Positions 17,556-25,332 of a stretch of 64,000 nt of DNA are shown here, piece by piece; position 1 is the first letter of the stretch, and each line of letters starts with the position of its first letter. The notes under the pieces are model-generated. The model saw only the letters and a program-made list of their open reading frames with translations, made no database searches and was not told the origin of the DNA. This stretch comes from Pedobacter psychrodurus (lineage in GTDB: Bacteria > Bacteroidota > Bacteroidia > Sphingobacteriales > Sphingobacteriaceae). Made by a program: the position numbers and the translations under genes. The stretch covers positions 124,001-188,000 of the forward strand of contig NZ_SJSO01000008.1 of assembly GCF_004331735.1 (NCBI RefSeq), read 5' to 3'.

Positions 17556-18431
17556 ATGTTATCAAGAAGAAATTTTATATTAAATACGAGTATGGCTGCA
17601 GCGGCAGCACTTTTGGTTCCATCCTTCGCTTGTGTGGCTACCGATAAAAAATTAGTGGGTCTGCAATTATACTCTTTAAGGGATGAACTTCCGAAAGATG
17701 TAAAAGGAACATTAGCCAAAATAGCCAAAGCTGGCTTTAAAGAAGTTGAAACTTATGGTTTTTCTATAAAAGATCAATTTTGGGGCTTAACTCCTGTCGA
17801 ATTTAAAAAATTGCTTGATGACAACGGATTAACTGCACCAAGCGGTCACTACGGCTTAGGTAGCTATTTAACCGATGGGAACACCGAAGAATTAAAAGCC
17901 GCAATTGCGGCAGCTAAGGTACTTGGAAGCGAATATGTAACCATTCCCTGGTTAGATGAAAGCATCAGAAAAAGTGCTGAGGACTACAAAAAAATTGCGG
18001 TTAAAATTAACGAGGCCGGAAAATTAACGAAAGAAGCTGGAATCAGGTTAGCTTACCACAATCACAATTTCGAATTCGAGAAACAAGGTGATACCACTGG
18101 TTACGAAATCCTGTTAAAAGAAACAGATAAAAATCTTGTTGATTTTGAACTTGATTTATATTGGGTTGTACGCTCAGGAAACGATCCGATCAAACTATTT
18201 AAAGAAAATCCAGGCCGTTTTACCATGTGGCATGTTAAAGATATGGATAAAGCAGATCCTGCGTTAAACGCAGAAGTAGGAACAGGCTCGATTAATTTCA
18301 AACCTATTTTTGCTGATGCAAAACTTTCGGGTATGAAACACTTCTTTGTAGAGCACGAAACCAATTACAAACCAAACCCAATGGAATCTGTTGCAGCAAG
18401 CTGTGCATATATTAAAAAAGAAATTATTTAA
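17556..18431 (+). CDS. Exported sugar phosphate isomerase/epimerase-like TIM barrel, first of tandem pair
   Basis: 291 residues. MLSRRNFILNTSMAAAAALL is a Tat-like signal; a Cys follows in PSFACVA, but the lipobox is poor, so lipidation is doubtful. The barrel begins VGLQLYSLRDELPKDVKGTL and holds YHNHNFEFE, FELDLYWVV, MWHVKDMD and FFVEHET for the metal site. It is about 60 percent identical by eye to the next gene and nearly identical in the C-terminal half, so the two arose by tandem duplication. Related proteins have been proposed as epimerases, hydratases or lyases on 3-keto-glycosides; the reaction here is open. Confidence 0.86.
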   Translation: MLSRRNFILNTSMAAAAALLVPSFACVATDKKLVGLQLYSLRDELPKDVKGTLAKIAKAGFKEVETYGFSIKDQFWGLTPVEFKKLLDDNGLTAPSGHYGLGSYLTDGNTEELKAAIAAAKVLGSEYVTIPWLDESIRKSAEDYKKIAVKINEAGKLTKEAGIRLAYHNHNFEFEKQGDTTGYEILLKETDKNLVDFELDLYWVVRSGNDPIKLFKENPGRFTMWHVKDMDKADPALNAEVGTGSINFKPIFADAKLSGMKHFFVEHETNYKPNPMESVAASCAYIKKEII

Positions 18432-18440
18432 ATTTAAGAG

Positions 18441-19310
18441 ATGAATTCAAGAAGAACATTCTTAAAACAGGCAGGATTAGCTGCCGGAGCCGCATTGTTA
18501 ATCCCATCATTTGCTTTTGATAAAGTAACAAAAAATGTTGGCTTGCAACTCTATACCTTACGCAATGAATTGCCAAAAGATGTAAAAGGCATCATCGAAA
18601 AAGTGGCACAGGCTGGTTATAAAGAGGTAGAAACCTATGGATTTTCTAACGGAAAATTTTGGGGCTTAACACCTAAAGAATTTAAAGCATTATTAAATGC
18701 AAACGGTTTAAAAGCGCCAAGTGGCCATTACCATATGGACGACTTTGTAAAAACCGGAAAAACAGATAGATTAAAAGCTGATATCGAATCTTCAGCAGCA
18801 ATTGGTGGTAAATACTTTACCATTGCTGGTGCACACGTAGATATGAGCAAAGGTGTAGATGGCTTTAAGAAAACCGCTGATGATTTTAATAAGGTTGCCG
18901 AAATTGCAAAAGCATCTGGTTTAAAATTCGCCTACCACAACCACGATTTCGAATTTAAGAAATTAGGCGATACCACCGGTTACGATGTTTACTTAAGCGA
19001 AACCGATAAAAATCTGGTAAATTTCGAATTGGATTTATACTGGGTGGTACGCTCGGGTAACGATCCGTTAGCTTTGTTTAAAAAATACCCAGGCCGTTTC
19101 CCAATGTGGCACGTTAAAGATATGGACAAGGCCAAACCTGAATGGAATACCGAAGTTGGTAAAGGTTCTATTGATTTCAAAACCATTTTTGCTCAGGCAA
19201 AGTTATCTGGTATGCAGCATTTCTTTGTAGAGCACGAAACCAATTATCAACCTGATCCGGTTGGTTCGATCAAAACAAGCTGTGATTATATCAAAGCCAA
19301 TTTGATATAA
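18441..19310 (+). CDS. Exported sugar phosphate isomerase/epimerase-like TIM barrel, second of tandem pair
   Basis: 289 residues with Tat-like signal MNSRRTFLKQAGLAAGAALL. Same architecture as the preceding gene: VGLQLYTLRNELPKDVKG, YHNHDFEFK, FELDLYWVVRSGNDP, MWHVKDMDKA and FFVEHETNY. The pair differ mainly in residues 80-150 (HYHMDDFVKTGKTD here), the part of the barrel likely to line the substrate pocket, which hints at divided substrate preference. It ends the cluster; a nested hairpin follows at 19321-19401. Confidence 0.86.
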   Translation: MNSRRTFLKQAGLAAGAALLIPSFAFDKVTKNVGLQLYTLRNELPKDVKGIIEKVAQAGYKEVETYGFSNGKFWGLTPKEFKALLNANGLKAPSGHYHMDDFVKTGKTDRLKADIESSAAIGGKYFTIAGAHVDMSKGVDGFKKTADDFNKVAEIAKASGLKFAYHNHDFEFKKLGDTTGYDVYLSETDKNLVNFELDLYWVVRSGNDPLALFKKYPGRFPMWHVKDMDKAKPEWNTEVGKGSIDFKTIFAQAKLSGMQHFFVEHETNYQPDPVGSIKTSCDYIKANLI

Positions 19311-19320
19311 AACTTATCCA

Positions 19321-19401
19321 GACCTCGCAGTTTTTAAAACGGCGCAGCCCTCAATGAGGCCGTTAAAAACAACATTAACACCGAATTAAATCTGCGAGGT
19401 T
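19321..19401. repeat. Nested double hairpin downstream of the sugar cluster
   Basis: Outer arms GACCTCGCAG (19321-19330) and CTGCGAGGTT (19392-19401) enclose inner arms GTTTTTAAAACGGC (19330-19343) and GCCGTTAAAAAC (19359-19370). It lies 11 bases after the last cluster gene and may end the transcript, though a T tract is lacking on the plus strand. Confidence 0.65.
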
Positions 19402-19439
19402 TAAAAAAAGAATTTCTAATTGCAAACTGCAAACTGATA

Positions 19440-19555
19440 TGGGCGTTACCCAAGCTACGCAAGGGTCGGGCTTTTCAGGGCTCCGCTTCGCTCCGGTACC
19501 AATGAAAAATTGGCACTGAACCCTTACAATCCCTAACGCAGACCTATTGCACTAA
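19440..19555. repeat. Dispersed-type element, GGGCGTTACCC...CCCTAACGCAG
   Basis: Begins GGGCGTTACCCAAGCTACGC, continues GGGTCGGGCTTTTCAGGGCT and GCTTCGCTCCGG, and ends ATCCCTAACGCAG. I recall the same opening and closing words flanking variable centres in many Bacteroidota genomes; only one copy is here. The rest of the 490-base gap (to 19800) is AT-rich with no gene seen. Confidence 0.5.
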
Positions 19556-19800
19556 AAAGGATTTTTATGTTACAACGGCTGACTTAGGTTACTTAAACCT
19601 GCTTTCCAAAACAAAGAACAACAATTTTTAGTGTGTTTTTTTACTGCCCAAAACTTTATACTCCGAGCCGTATTATCTATCGAAAAATTAAGATTTAAAA
19701 TATTAAAAGCAAATTTAATTGGTAACAATGGGGATATAAGCTTAATTTTTAGCATATTTGGGCTTATATCAAATGTTTAATAATATAATTAAAATTTAAA

Positions 19801-20790
19801 ATGAAAGTAGCAGTAGTAGGTGCCACCGGATTGGTAGGCACTGTCATGTTAAAAGTATTGGAGGAAAGAAATTTCCCTTTAACAGAGTTGATTCCCGTAG
19901 CATCAGAAAAGAGTGTTGGTAAGGAAATTACTTTTAAGGGTAAGAAGTTCCCAATTGTTAGCATGGATACTGCAATCAGCATGAAACCAGATATCGCTTT
20001 GTTTTCTGCAGGTGGAAACACTTCATTGGAGCATGCTCCACGTTTTAAAGAAGCCGGAACAACCGTTATCGATAACTCTTCTGCATGGAGAATGGATCCT
20101 GCAATTAAATTAATTGTACCAGAAGTTAATGCACACGAACTTTCTATCGATAACAAAATCATCGCTAATCCAAACTGTTCTACCATTCAGATGGTGGTGG
20201 TTTTAAAACCTTTACACGATAAATATAAAATTAAACGTGTTGTGGTTTCTACTTACCAATCGGTTACCGGTACAGGCGTAAAAGCGGTTGAACAGTTAAT
20301 GAATGAACGTAAAGGTATTGATGGCCCGAAAGCTTATCCATACGAAATTGACTTGAATGTTCTTCCTCATATTGATGTTTTCATGGAAAACGGATATACC
20401 AAAGAAGAAATGAAAATGGTTAAGGAAACGAACAAAATCATGAGCGACGATAGCATTAAAGTTACCGCTACAACTGTTCGTATCCCGGTTATGGGTGGTC
20501 ACTCAGAATCAGTGAACATCGAGTTCGAAAATGATTTCGATTTAGCTGAAGTGCGCAGTATTTTAGAAAAATCACCTGGCATTATCGTTGTTGATGATGT
20601 GGCCAATTTAAAATACCCAATGCCGAAAGATGCACATGAAAAAGATGAGGTTTTTGTAGGCCGTATCCGTAGGGATGAATCGGCTCCTAAAGCTTTAAAC
20701 CTTTGGATTGTTGCCGATAACTTACGCAAAGGCGCTGCAACCAATGCAGTTCAGATTGCCGAATATCTAATTCAGAAAGAATTAGTTTAA
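19801..20790 (+). CDS. asd: Aspartate-semialdehyde dehydrogenase
   Basis: 329 residues, normal length. NADP site VGATGLVGTVMLKVLEER at the N-terminus, IDNSSAWRMDP, catalytic Cys in IANPNCSTIQM, and RIPVMGGHSESVNIEFE with the active-site His region. It reduces aspartyl phosphate to aspartate semialdehyde for lysine/diaminopimelate, threonine and methionine synthesis in the cytoplasm. It stands alone with a strong terminator after it. No clear TAnnTTTG box was found upstream; CATATTTG at 19752-19759 is one mismatch away. Confidence 0.97.
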   Translation: MKVAVVGATGLVGTVMLKVLEERNFPLTELIPVASEKSVGKEITFKGKKFPIVSMDTAISMKPDIALFSAGGNTSLEHAPRFKEAGTTVIDNSSAWRMDPAIKLIVPEVNAHELSIDNKIIANPNCSTIQMVVVLKPLHDKYKIKRVVVSTYQSVTGTGVKAVEQLMNERKGIDGPKAYPYEIDLNVLPHIDVFMENGYTKEEMKMVKETNKIMSDDSIKVTATTVRIPVMGGHSESVNIEFENDFDLAEVRSILEKSPGIIVVDDVANLKYPMPKDAHEKDEVFVGRIRRDESAPKALNLWIVADNLRKGAATNAVQIAEYLIQKELV

Positions 20791-20804
20791 TCAATAAATT
20801 CAAG

Positions 20805-20840
20805 AAAGTTCCCCGATGTAAAATCGGGGAACTTTTTTTT
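20805..20840 (+). terminator. Intrinsic terminator of asd
   Basis: 13-bp perfect stem AAAGTTCCCCGAT (20805-20817), loop GTAAA, ATCGGGGAACTTT (20823-20835), then T residues to 20840. Confidence 0.93.
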
Positions 20841-20856
20841 ATACCCGCTCTCCAGC

Positions 20857-21459
20857 ATGAAACATATTCCAATCGCCTTAATCTATTCCAGGTTACTGAT
20901 TGGTTTTGGAATAATCCTATTAAGCGTTTTCCACGTCAATCACTATTCTTTTCTTGCAATCACGTTATTATCGATCGGTTTATTAACTGATATTTTCGAT
21001 GGAATAATCGCCAGAAAACTCAATATCTCTTCTGAAAAACTACGCCGTTTAGATTCCGGCATAGATCAAGTGTTTTTCATTTCAGTCGCTGTTGCCACTT
21101 ATATTCAATGCCCCGATTTTTTCAAAGCTAACCTGATAAAATTAATTGTTCTTGGCGCTTTTGAGATTTCAACTTATGTACTGAGTTATATAAAATTTAA
21201 AAAAGAAATTGCTACGCATTCTATTGGCGCTAAAATCTGGACGTTAATTTTATTCTCAACCTTAGTCGAAATTATGGTTCATTGCGAGTCGGTTGTACTA
21301 TTTGAGCTTTGTTTTTGGATCGGGCTTGCAACCAGATTAGAAATACTAGCCATTGTTTTCACCCTAAAAAAATGGACGAATGATGTACCAACTATCTATC
21401 ATGCTGTAAAGCTGAGGCAAGGGAAAGAAATTAAGCGCAATAAATTGTTTAATGGATAA
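20857..21459 (+). CDS. CDP-alcohol phosphatidyltransferase family membrane protein
   Basis: 200 residues with about six membrane segments. DIFDGIIARKLNISS then LRRLDSGID matches the family motif DxxDGxxARx8GxxxDxxxD except that the conserved Gly is Leu (LRRLD). All four acidic residues remain, so metal binding should be intact. Members join a CDP-linked lipid to an alcohol at the inner membrane (PgsA, Pcs, PssA relatives). Which phospholipid this one makes cannot be told. It starts 17 bases after the asd terminator. Confidence 0.85.
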   Translation: MKHIPIALIYSRLLIGFGIILLSVFHVNHYSFLAITLLSIGLLTDIFDGIIARKLNISSEKLRRLDSGIDQVFFISVAVATYIQCPDFFKANLIKLIVLGAFEISTYVLSYIKFKKEIATHSIGAKIWTLILFSTLVEIMVHCESVVLFELCFWIGLATRLEILAIVFTLKKWTNDVPTIYHAVKLRQGKEIKRNKLFNG

Positions 21460-21478
21460 ATTCGATTTAAAAGAAAGC

Positions 21479-21570
21479 ATATAAAAAAGAGATTGTAATC
21501 ACTAAATTATATATAAAAAAGAGATCGTAATCACTAAATTATATATAAAAAAGAGATTACGACTTAAATT
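21479..21570. repeat. 32-bp tandem direct repeat, about 2.9 units
   Basis: Units start at 21479, 21511 and 21543, exactly 32 bases apart, each beginning ATATAAAAAAGAGAT and the first two ending GTAATCACTAAATTAT. Unit 2 differs from unit 1 by one base; unit 3 is diverged at its end and cut at about 28 bases. Each of the first two holds a near-palindrome GATTGTAATC or GATCGTAATC. The array ends 34 bases before the ATPase start codon. Confidence 0.9.
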
Positions 21571-21574
21571 TCAT

Positions 21575-21582
21575 TATATTTG
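21575..21582 (+). promoter_or_regulatory. Probable -7 box of the DUF4143 ATPase gene
   Basis: TATATTTG is an exact TAnnTTTG match, 22 bases before the ATG at 21605. The tandem repeat occupies the -33 region and no TTTG is found there, so the promoter may be activator-dependent or weak. Confidence 0.5.
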
Positions 21583-21604
21583 TAGTTAGATATACTATAG
21601 TAAA

Positions 21605-22729
21605 ATGATTATAAGGAGTTTACAAAACCATATCGAATCGAAGTTTTTTAAACAAAAAGCAATTATAGTTACAGGCGCGAGGCAGGTAGGTAAAACCACT
21701 ATGTTAAAGCAATTGGTAAAAAAAACAGAATTGCCCTTTGTTTTTCTGAATTGCGACGAAGCTAACATACGCACCACATTAACAGATATTAGCATTGAGC
21801 GGTTAAAATCAATTATTGGTTCGAATAAAATCGTTTTTATTGACGAAGCCCAACGCGTTACGAATATCGGTTTAACATTAAAATTGATAGTAGATAATTT
21901 TACCGATGTGCAACTTTTAGTTACAGGCTCTTCATCATTAGATCTGGCTGTTGGCATAAAAGAATCGTTAACCGGAAGAAAATTTGAATATCATCTCTTT
22001 CCATTTTCAGCAGCAGAACTTGCTGAAGATACCAATGTACTGATTGAGGAACAGGCATTAGAAAAAAGATTAATTTATGGCAGTTATCCCGATGCCATTA
22101 ATTACCCCGGAGAAGAAAAAGAGTTATTGCTAAACTTAACCAATAGCTATCTTTTTAAAGATATTTTATCACTTACAGGTATCAGAAAACCTTTGCAGCT
22201 CGAAAAATTAGTGCAGGCCTTAGCGCTGCAGATTGGCAACGAAGTATCGTATACAGAACTTGGCCAGATGATTGAAGCAGATAAATTAACTGTTGAGCGT
22301 TATATCGATTTATTGGAACAGTGCTTTGTGGTATTTAGGTTAGGCGCATACAGCAGTAACCTCCGTAATGAAATAAAAAAGAGCAAAAAAATATACTTCT
22401 ACGATACAGGGATCCGCAATGCCGTAATCGAAAATTTTAGTACGCTCGGATTGCGACAGGATGCCGGACAGCTTTTCGAAAATTATATTGTATCAGAATA
22501 TATTAAGGCCAGTAATAACAAAAGAAAGCATGCTAAGTATTATTTCTGGCGTAGTTTTCAACAGCAGGAAATTGATTTAATAGAAGAAATTGATGGTAAA
22601 ATAAATGCAATAGAGATAAAATGGAACGAAAATAAAAAAGTAAAGTTTCCGTCAACCTTTTTAGATGCATATAACACCAATGAAACATACGTTATAAATA
22701 AGTCTAACTATACCAGCTTTCTAATATAA
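21605..22729 (+). CDS. AAA ATPase with DUF4143 C-terminal domain
   Basis: 374 residues. Walker A GARQVGKTT at residues 24-32, Walker B IVFIDEAQRV near 75-84, and a sensor-like LLVTGSSSLDL. The C-terminal half has the DUF4143 pattern: ENYIVSEYIKASNNKRKHAKYYFWR and QQEIDLIEEIDGKINAIEIKW, which resembles a restriction-endonuclease-like fold core (D..E.K). Proteins of this class are abundant, often multicopy, patchily distributed and without a settled function. The 32-bp tandem repeat just upstream is unusual. The next gene starts 16 bases on. Confidence 0.9.
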   Translation: MIIRSLQNHIESKFFKQKAIIVTGARQVGKTTMLKQLVKKTELPFVFLNCDEANIRTTLTDISIERLKSIIGSNKIVFIDEAQRVTNIGLTLKLIVDNFTDVQLLVTGSSSLDLAVGIKESLTGRKFEYHLFPFSAAELAEDTNVLIEEQALEKRLIYGSYPDAINYPGEEKELLLNLTNSYLFKDILSLTGIRKPLQLEKLVQALALQIGNEVSYTELGQMIEADKLTVERYIDLLEQCFVVFRLGAYSSNLRNEIKKSKKIYFYDTGIRNAVIENFSTLGLRQDAGQLFENYIVSEYIKASNNKRKHAKYYFWRSFQQQEIDLIEEIDGKINAIEIKWNENKKVKFPSTFLDAYNTNETYVINKSNYTSFLI

Positions 22730-22745
22730 AATTTGTCAATAAAAA

Positions 22746-24152
22746 ATGAATTTTTTCAAATTACTAATCTTATTCGTTTTCTCAGCAACAGCTACAATTG
22801 CTCAAAACAGAATCCAAAATCTAGAAAGAGCTTTCAATAGTTTATTAAATGATGAACAGGCAAAACATGCCATTGCTTCACTTTGTGTTTTAGATGCCAA
22901 TACGGGTAAGACACTATTTGCCAAAAATGAGCAAATTGGTTTGGCTACCGCTTCAACATTAAAAACCATTACTGCAGCTACGGCTTTCAGCATTTTAGGG
23001 AAAGATTTTCAATTCCAAACCACATTAGCCTATACCGGAACGATTACTACAGATGGAACATTAAAAGGAAATCTGATCATTATCGGCAGTGGCGATCCAA
23101 CTTTGGGTTCTTGGCGCTATCAAAACAAAGAGAACGCTGTTTTAACACAATGGGTTGCTGCGGTAAAATCTGCTGGAATTAAAAGCATTGAGGGCACAGT
23201 AATAGGTGATGATCGCATTTTCGGTACGCAAACAACACCTGAAGGTTGGGTTTGGCAAGATATCGGCAATTACTATGGTGCTGGAACTTCTGGATTAGCC
23301 TGGCGAGAAAATCAATTCGATATTCATTTGAAACCTGGAAGTAGTACGGTAGATGGAGTTAAGGTATTAAAAACAGTTCCCGCTACACCCTATGTACAAA
23401 TTGTAAATGAACTAAAAACTGGTGATTCAGGATCTGGAGATCGGGCCTATGCTTTTTTGCCTCCATATAGCAATACAGCTTACATCCGCGGCAGCTGGGG
23501 CATGGGCATTAGCAAATCGGGCATTTCAGTCGCAACCCCCGACCCTGCTTTTGATTGTGCTTACCGTTTGCAGGATACTTTAAAAAGACTTGGGATTTCT
23601 ACAAACCAACAAGCCACTACAGCCCGGTTAATGGTGTTAAACAACCAGGTAATTCCTTCGGTTACACAGAAAATAAGCACGATAAGTTCGCCCAACTTAA
23701 GTGAAATCACTTATTGGTTTTTAAAGAAAAGCATTAACCTGTATGGTGAAACACTTTTAAAAACCATTGCGATAAAATCGGGCAAAGCAGGCACAACAAG
23801 TAAAGGAGCTGAAACAGAGATCAATTTCTGGGCGGATAAGGGCATCGATAAAACAGCATTAAACATTATCGACGGCAGTGGGCTTTCTCCAGGCGATAGA
23901 ATAACAACTTCGGCAATGGCAGGTGTACTTTTCCAGATCCAAAAGGAGAATTGGTTTCCTGATTATTACAAAGCGCTGCCAGAGTACAATGGCATGAAAA
24001 TTAAAAGTGGGACAATAAATGATGTTTCAGCATTTGCCGGTTACCATACCGATGCAGCTGGGAATAAATACGTGGTGGTAATCAACATTAATAATTATAG
24101 TGGAAACGGAATTAACAAAAAATTGTTTAAAGTATTGGATGAACTGAAATAA
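22746..24152 (+). CDS. dacB: D-alanyl-D-alanine carboxypeptidase/endopeptidase (PBP4 type)
   Basis: 468 residues with a Sec signal (cut near TIAQ). Penicillin-binding motifs: STLK (S70, K73), SIN in KKSINLYGE (S329-N331) and KSG in KIKSGTIND (K420-G422). The long insert between motifs 1 and 2, including GDDRIFG and GNYYGAGTSGLAWRENQFD, is the PBP4/DacB hallmark. It trims or cleaves peptidoglycan cross-links in the periplasm. GYHTDAAGNKYVVVININNY near the end is the expected last strand. Confidence 0.93.
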   Translation: MNFFKLLILFVFSATATIAQNRIQNLERAFNSLLNDEQAKHAIASLCVLDANTGKTLFAKNEQIGLATASTLKTITAATAFSILGKDFQFQTTLAYTGTITTDGTLKGNLIIIGSGDPTLGSWRYQNKENAVLTQWVAAVKSAGIKSIEGTVIGDDRIFGTQTTPEGWVWQDIGNYYGAGTSGLAWRENQFDIHLKPGSSTVDGVKVLKTVPATPYVQIVNELKTGDSGSGDRAYAFLPPYSNTAYIRGSWGMGISKSGISVATPDPAFDCAYRLQDTLKRLGISTNQQATTARLMVLNNQVIPSVTQKISTISSPNLSEITYWFLKKSINLYGETLLKTIAIKSGKAGTTSKGAETEINFWADKGIDKTALNIIDGSGLSPGDRITTSAMAGVLFQIQKENWFPDYYKALPEYNGMKIKSGTINDVSAFAGYHTDAAGNKYVVVININNYSGNGINKKLFKVLDELK

Positions 24153-24170
24153 AACCAACTGATAAAGAAT

Positions 24171-24530
24171 ATGGCACATTTTATAAGAAACCTGCAAACT
24201 GTTGATGGATTGATTTCGAATTTATACAAAGAAGTTTCTATTGAAGAAATGACTAAAAAAATTACTGATCTCATGGCAAAACAAGGTTATAATGTCTTCG
24301 ACCATCAATATGGAAATTTAATTTTAGAGAAAGGTAGCCGAACAAAACGACTTTTATTAGGCGCATTTGCAACGTATTATAAATTTAGTGTAACCATGTT
24401 ACCAAATACTGAAAACGAACTTACTGTAAATGTTTTTCAGCAGTCGAGTGGCATGTCGGGCGGTTTAATTGGTATGAATCAGATAAAAACAGAGCTTATA
24501 AGATTAAACTTTTTATTCGCGAATATTTAA
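24171..24530 (+). CDS. Hypothetical protein
   Basis: 119 residues, not recognised. It has no signal peptide; MAHFIRNLQTVDGLISNLYK is followed by a helical segment and then a beta-rich part (GNLILEKGSRTKRLLLGAFATYYKFSVTML). QQSSGMSGGLIGMNQIKTE is Gly-rich and may be a short amphipathic or membrane-touching stretch. Start ATG is 18 bases after dacB, so it is probably in that operon. Coding character is good (normal composition and codon use), but function is unknown. Confidence 0.7.
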   Translation: MAHFIRNLQTVDGLISNLYKEVSIEEMTKKITDLMAKQGYNVFDHQYGNLILEKGSRTKRLLLGAFATYYKFSVTMLPNTENELTVNVFQQSSGMSGGLIGMNQIKTELIRLNFLFANI

Positions 24531-24593
24531 ATAGACCAGAAAATAATGTCTGTATCAACAATGATAAAGTAAACTGAAGTAAAGCTACTTAGA

Positions 24594-24624
24594 CTTGATT
24601 TAAGTTTAAAATTGTGTATTTTTG
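24594..24624 (+). promoter_or_regulatory. Bacteroidota-type promoter of the toxin-antitoxin pair
   Basis: CTTG (24594-24597), 19 bases, TATTTTTG (24617-24624), then four bases to the ATG at 24629. Same spacing as the promoter at 4472-4502. Expected start site is about 24628, so the antitoxin message would be leaderless. Confidence 0.6.
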
Positions 24625-24628
24625 ATAT

Positions 24629-24865
24629 ATGGAAATAACAATCGACATAGGCTATGAACAATTGTTAGCTGCAATAAAAAAACTTCCTGCTGCAAAAATC
24701 AAGCAACTAAAATCGGTTTTAAATGAAGAGTTTATTGAACAAAAAGCTTCAAAAGACTTATCCGATTTTCAAGATTTTTTACTCAAAGCGCCGAGTATGA
24801 GTGAAGAACAATATAAGCAACATCAACAAAACAGAAAAAATTTCAACTCATGGAGAATGAAATAA
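24629..24865 (+). CDS. Antitoxin-like small protein of a PIN toxin pair
   Basis: 78 residues. EITIDIGYEQLLAAIKKLPA then AAKIKQLKSVLNEEF is a helix-rich start of the sort seen in small antitoxins encoded before PIN proteins in Bacteroidota; the second half (FQDFLLKAPSMSEEQYKQHQ) is polar and probably the toxin-binding tail. It overlaps the PIN gene by 16 bases, the arrangement expected for coupled translation of a type II pair. No DNA-binding motif is certain. Named as antitoxin by position and size, not by clear family match. Confidence 0.72.
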   Translation: MEITIDIGYEQLLAAIKKLPAAKIKQLKSVLNEEFIEQKASKDLSDFQDFLLKAPSMSEEQYKQHQQNRKNFNSWRMK

Positions 24866-25242
24866 TTTGTCTAGACACTTCTATTTTGATTGATTTTTAT
24901 CGAAAGCGGCTAAAGGAAAAAACCACATTTTATAAATTAACCAAAGTTTATAATCTTTTTGCCATATCAATTATCACCGAATATGAGATTATGATTGGTG
25001 CGAAAGCTGAGGAGATTGAATTTTGGAAAGATTTTTTCGGTCGGGTAACGATACTCCCTTTTGATAAACAGGCAAATGATATTGCTATAGAAATTACAAA
25101 ACAACTAAAGAAAAAAAGTAGTTTAATTGAAATTCCAGATATTTTTATTGGAGCAACTGCTCTATCCAGAAAAATAAAAATTGCTACACTCAATAAAAAA
25201 CATTTCGAAAGAATTACAGATTTAGAATTGGTTGCGGTATAA
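24850..25242 (+). CDS. PIN-domain ribonuclease toxin (VapC-like)
   Basis: 130 residues, typical VapC size. Acidic active-site residues are placed as expected: D9 in CLDTSILIDF, E46 in ITEYEIMIG, D97 in IPDIFIGATA, while the fourth position is Asn (N115 in ATLNKKHF), a common substitution. It should be a Mg-dependent endoribonuclease held inactive by the product of the overlapping upstream gene. Start ATG at 24850 overlaps the antitoxin's last codons. Nothing else mobile is adjacent. Confidence 0.85.
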   Translation: MENEIICLDTSILIDFYRKRLKEKTTFYKLTKVYNLFAISIITEYEIMIGAKAEEIEFWKDFFGRVTILPFDKQANDIAIEITKQLKKKSSLIEIPDIFIGATALSRKIKIATLNKKHFERITDLELVAV

Positions 25243-25332
25243 TCCAAACTATCGCCAAAAGTTATAACGGAATCCGAAAGCTATTCTCTCCGTTAAATAA
25301 ATTAAAATAACACTAAAACAAAACACTGTTAT

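Noticed and set aside
21479-21570. CRISPR array
   Set aside because: Units are directly adjacent with no spacers and there are no cas genes.
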